This document shows, piece after piece, positions 6,068 to 6,690 of a DNA stretch of 6,690 nucleotides. The notes beneath the pieces are model-generated. The model was not told the origin of the DNA, did no database searches, and worked only from the letters and a program-made list of their open reading frames with translations. The translations under genes and the position numbers were made by a program. How positions within the stretch are numbered: the stretch's first letter is position 1; every line of letters begins with the position of its first letter. The stretch lies in the NCBI GenBank assembly GCA_018675395.1, contig JABGYE010000287.1, positions 1-6,690 of the forward strand, read 5' to 3'. The stretch comes from EC70 sp018675395 (GTDB taxonomy: Bacteria > Verrucomicrobiota > Verrucomicrobiia > Verrucomicrobiales > DEV007).

Positions 6068-6690
6068 CCCCACAAACAAGCTCCTCTATCCAAAATCTTG
6101 CATCAAGGATTGATGTTAGTGAAGAAACCATTCGCTCCATACTTATCGACATCGAGTCACATTATCGGAAGTTCCCCATTCGCAGAACTCATAAAAGGCC
6201 ACGCTGGATCAACGCGCCAGACACCGAGCTTAAGATTATTCAGAAAAAGCTCCTACAAAGAGTCCTATACAAAGTAAACCCCCACCCTGACGCACATGGC
6301 TTTTATCCGGGCAAATCAATCCTCAGTAACGCGCAGCCTCACTGCAAGAAGAACTGGGTCATATCCTTCGACGTGAAAGACTTCTTTCCAAGCACAACAC
6401 AGGAAATGGTGAGAAAATCACTACCTCATGAAAAATTAAGGCTAGATCCGCAATTAATTTCTCAATTATGCTGCCTTGGTGGTGCCCTCCCTCAGGGCGC
6501 ACCAACGAGTCCGCATCTTGCCAACCTTGCGTTCTATGAATGCGATCTGAAGCTAAAGGACTTTGCCCTCTCCCATTCACTATGTTACACCCGTTATGCT
6601 GACGATATGACATTTTCCGGAAATGAATTACCAGATGAAATTACTGAAATCGTCTGCAAAACATTATTCAAATCTAATTACCTACTTGCT
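6064..6690 (+). CDS. Retron-type reverse transcriptase, N-terminal part, runs off right edge
   Basis: The frame from ATG 6064 is open to the window edge and gives 209 residues. In order: an N-terminal helical part with IQKKLLQRVL (59-68), the RT1-like HGFYPGKSI (78-86), NAQPH at 89-93 (the NAxxH motif typical of retron RTs), motif A SFDVKDFFPS (101-110) with Asp103, motif B LPQGAPTSPHLANL (142-155), and motif C YTRYADDMTFSG (175-186) with Asp180-Asp181. All three catalytic aspartates are present, so the polymerase should be active. The family is usually 300-400 residues; the thumb, with the retron VTG motif, lies outside. Retron RTs copy part of a structured RNA into a branched RNA-DNA used in anti-phage defence. 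There is no ribosome-binding site; the ATG overlaps the HU-like gene's stop by ATGA, so translation is probably coupled. A group II intron or other stand-alone RT is less likely, given NAxxH and the lack of intron RNA upstream. The msr-msd RNA was not found. Confidence 0.9.
   Translation, partial: MTPQTSSSIQNLASRIDVSEETIRSILIDIESHYRKFPIRRTHKRPRWINAPDTELKIIQKKLLQRVLYKVNPHPDAHGFYPGKSILSNAQPHCKKNWVISFDVKDFFPSTTQEMVRKSLPHEKLRLDPQLISQLCCLGGALPQGAPTSPHLANLAFYECDLKLKDFALSHSLCYTRYADDMTFSGNELPDEITEIVCKTLFKSNYLLA

Noticed and set aside
6359..6613. Minus-strand open frame of 84 residues opposite the RT
   Set aside because: It covers the antisense of the conserved RT motifs A to C, so its openness follows from the RT codons.
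6064..6690. RT as part of a group II intron or a diversity-generating retroelement
   Set aside because: No intron RNA domains or template/variable repeat pair are visible, and the RT carries the retron-type NAxxH motif and is translationally coupled to another gene. The C-terminal part is outside, so this is not fully excluded.

Overview
The window looks like chromosomal DNA from a free-living, probably marine, bacterium of the Planctomycetota-Verrucomicrobiota (PVC) group. This rests on gene content: a sodium:solute symporter paired with a hydroxyisobutyrate-dehydrogenase-like enzyme, a Tat-exported sulfite-oxidase-like protein, and a secreted HELAHAYH metallopeptidase of a type I associate with that group. 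It is an inference from family resemblance, not a proven assignment. Genes are tightly packed, intergenic gaps are AT-rich, and no gene-free stretch exceeds about 125 bases. No tRNA, rRNA, CRISPR array or insertion sequence was seen.

Left part (1-1428, minus strand): a two-gene operon. A 288-residue NAD(P)-dependent beta-hydroxyacid dehydrogenase-like protein comes first, and two bases after its stop an SSS-family symporter starts and runs off the left edge. The pair probably imports and oxidises a small organic acid or sugar acid of unknown identity. A 115-base divergent gap separates it from a plus-strand gene for a Tat-signal, molybdopterin-dependent, sulfite-oxidase-fold oxidoreductase (1544-2833) with a divergent motif around its putative molybdenum-binding cysteine.

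Middle part (2834-5288, plus strand): a 125-base gap full of overlapping inverted repeats and a perfect TATAAT leads into a GspE/PilB-type secretion or pilus ATPase (2959-4488). It is followed 26 bases later by a Sec-exported lethal-factor-like zinc metallopeptidase (4515-5288). No other type II secretion or type IV pilus gene lies beside the ATPase.

Right part (5289-6690, plus strand): the most interesting region. A basic 236-residue protein that reads as two HU/IHF-like folds lacking the long DNA-binding arm overlaps, by ATGA, the start of a reverse transcriptase that runs off the right edge. The RT carries the retron-type NAxxH motif, a FDVKDFF motif A, an LPQGAPTSP motif B and YADD. The gene arrangement (small DNA-binding-type accessory protein coupled to a retron-like RT) resembles a defence operon. 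I see no recognisable msr-msd RNA in the 68-base leader, and I do not know of an arm-less tandem HU protein as a described retron partner.
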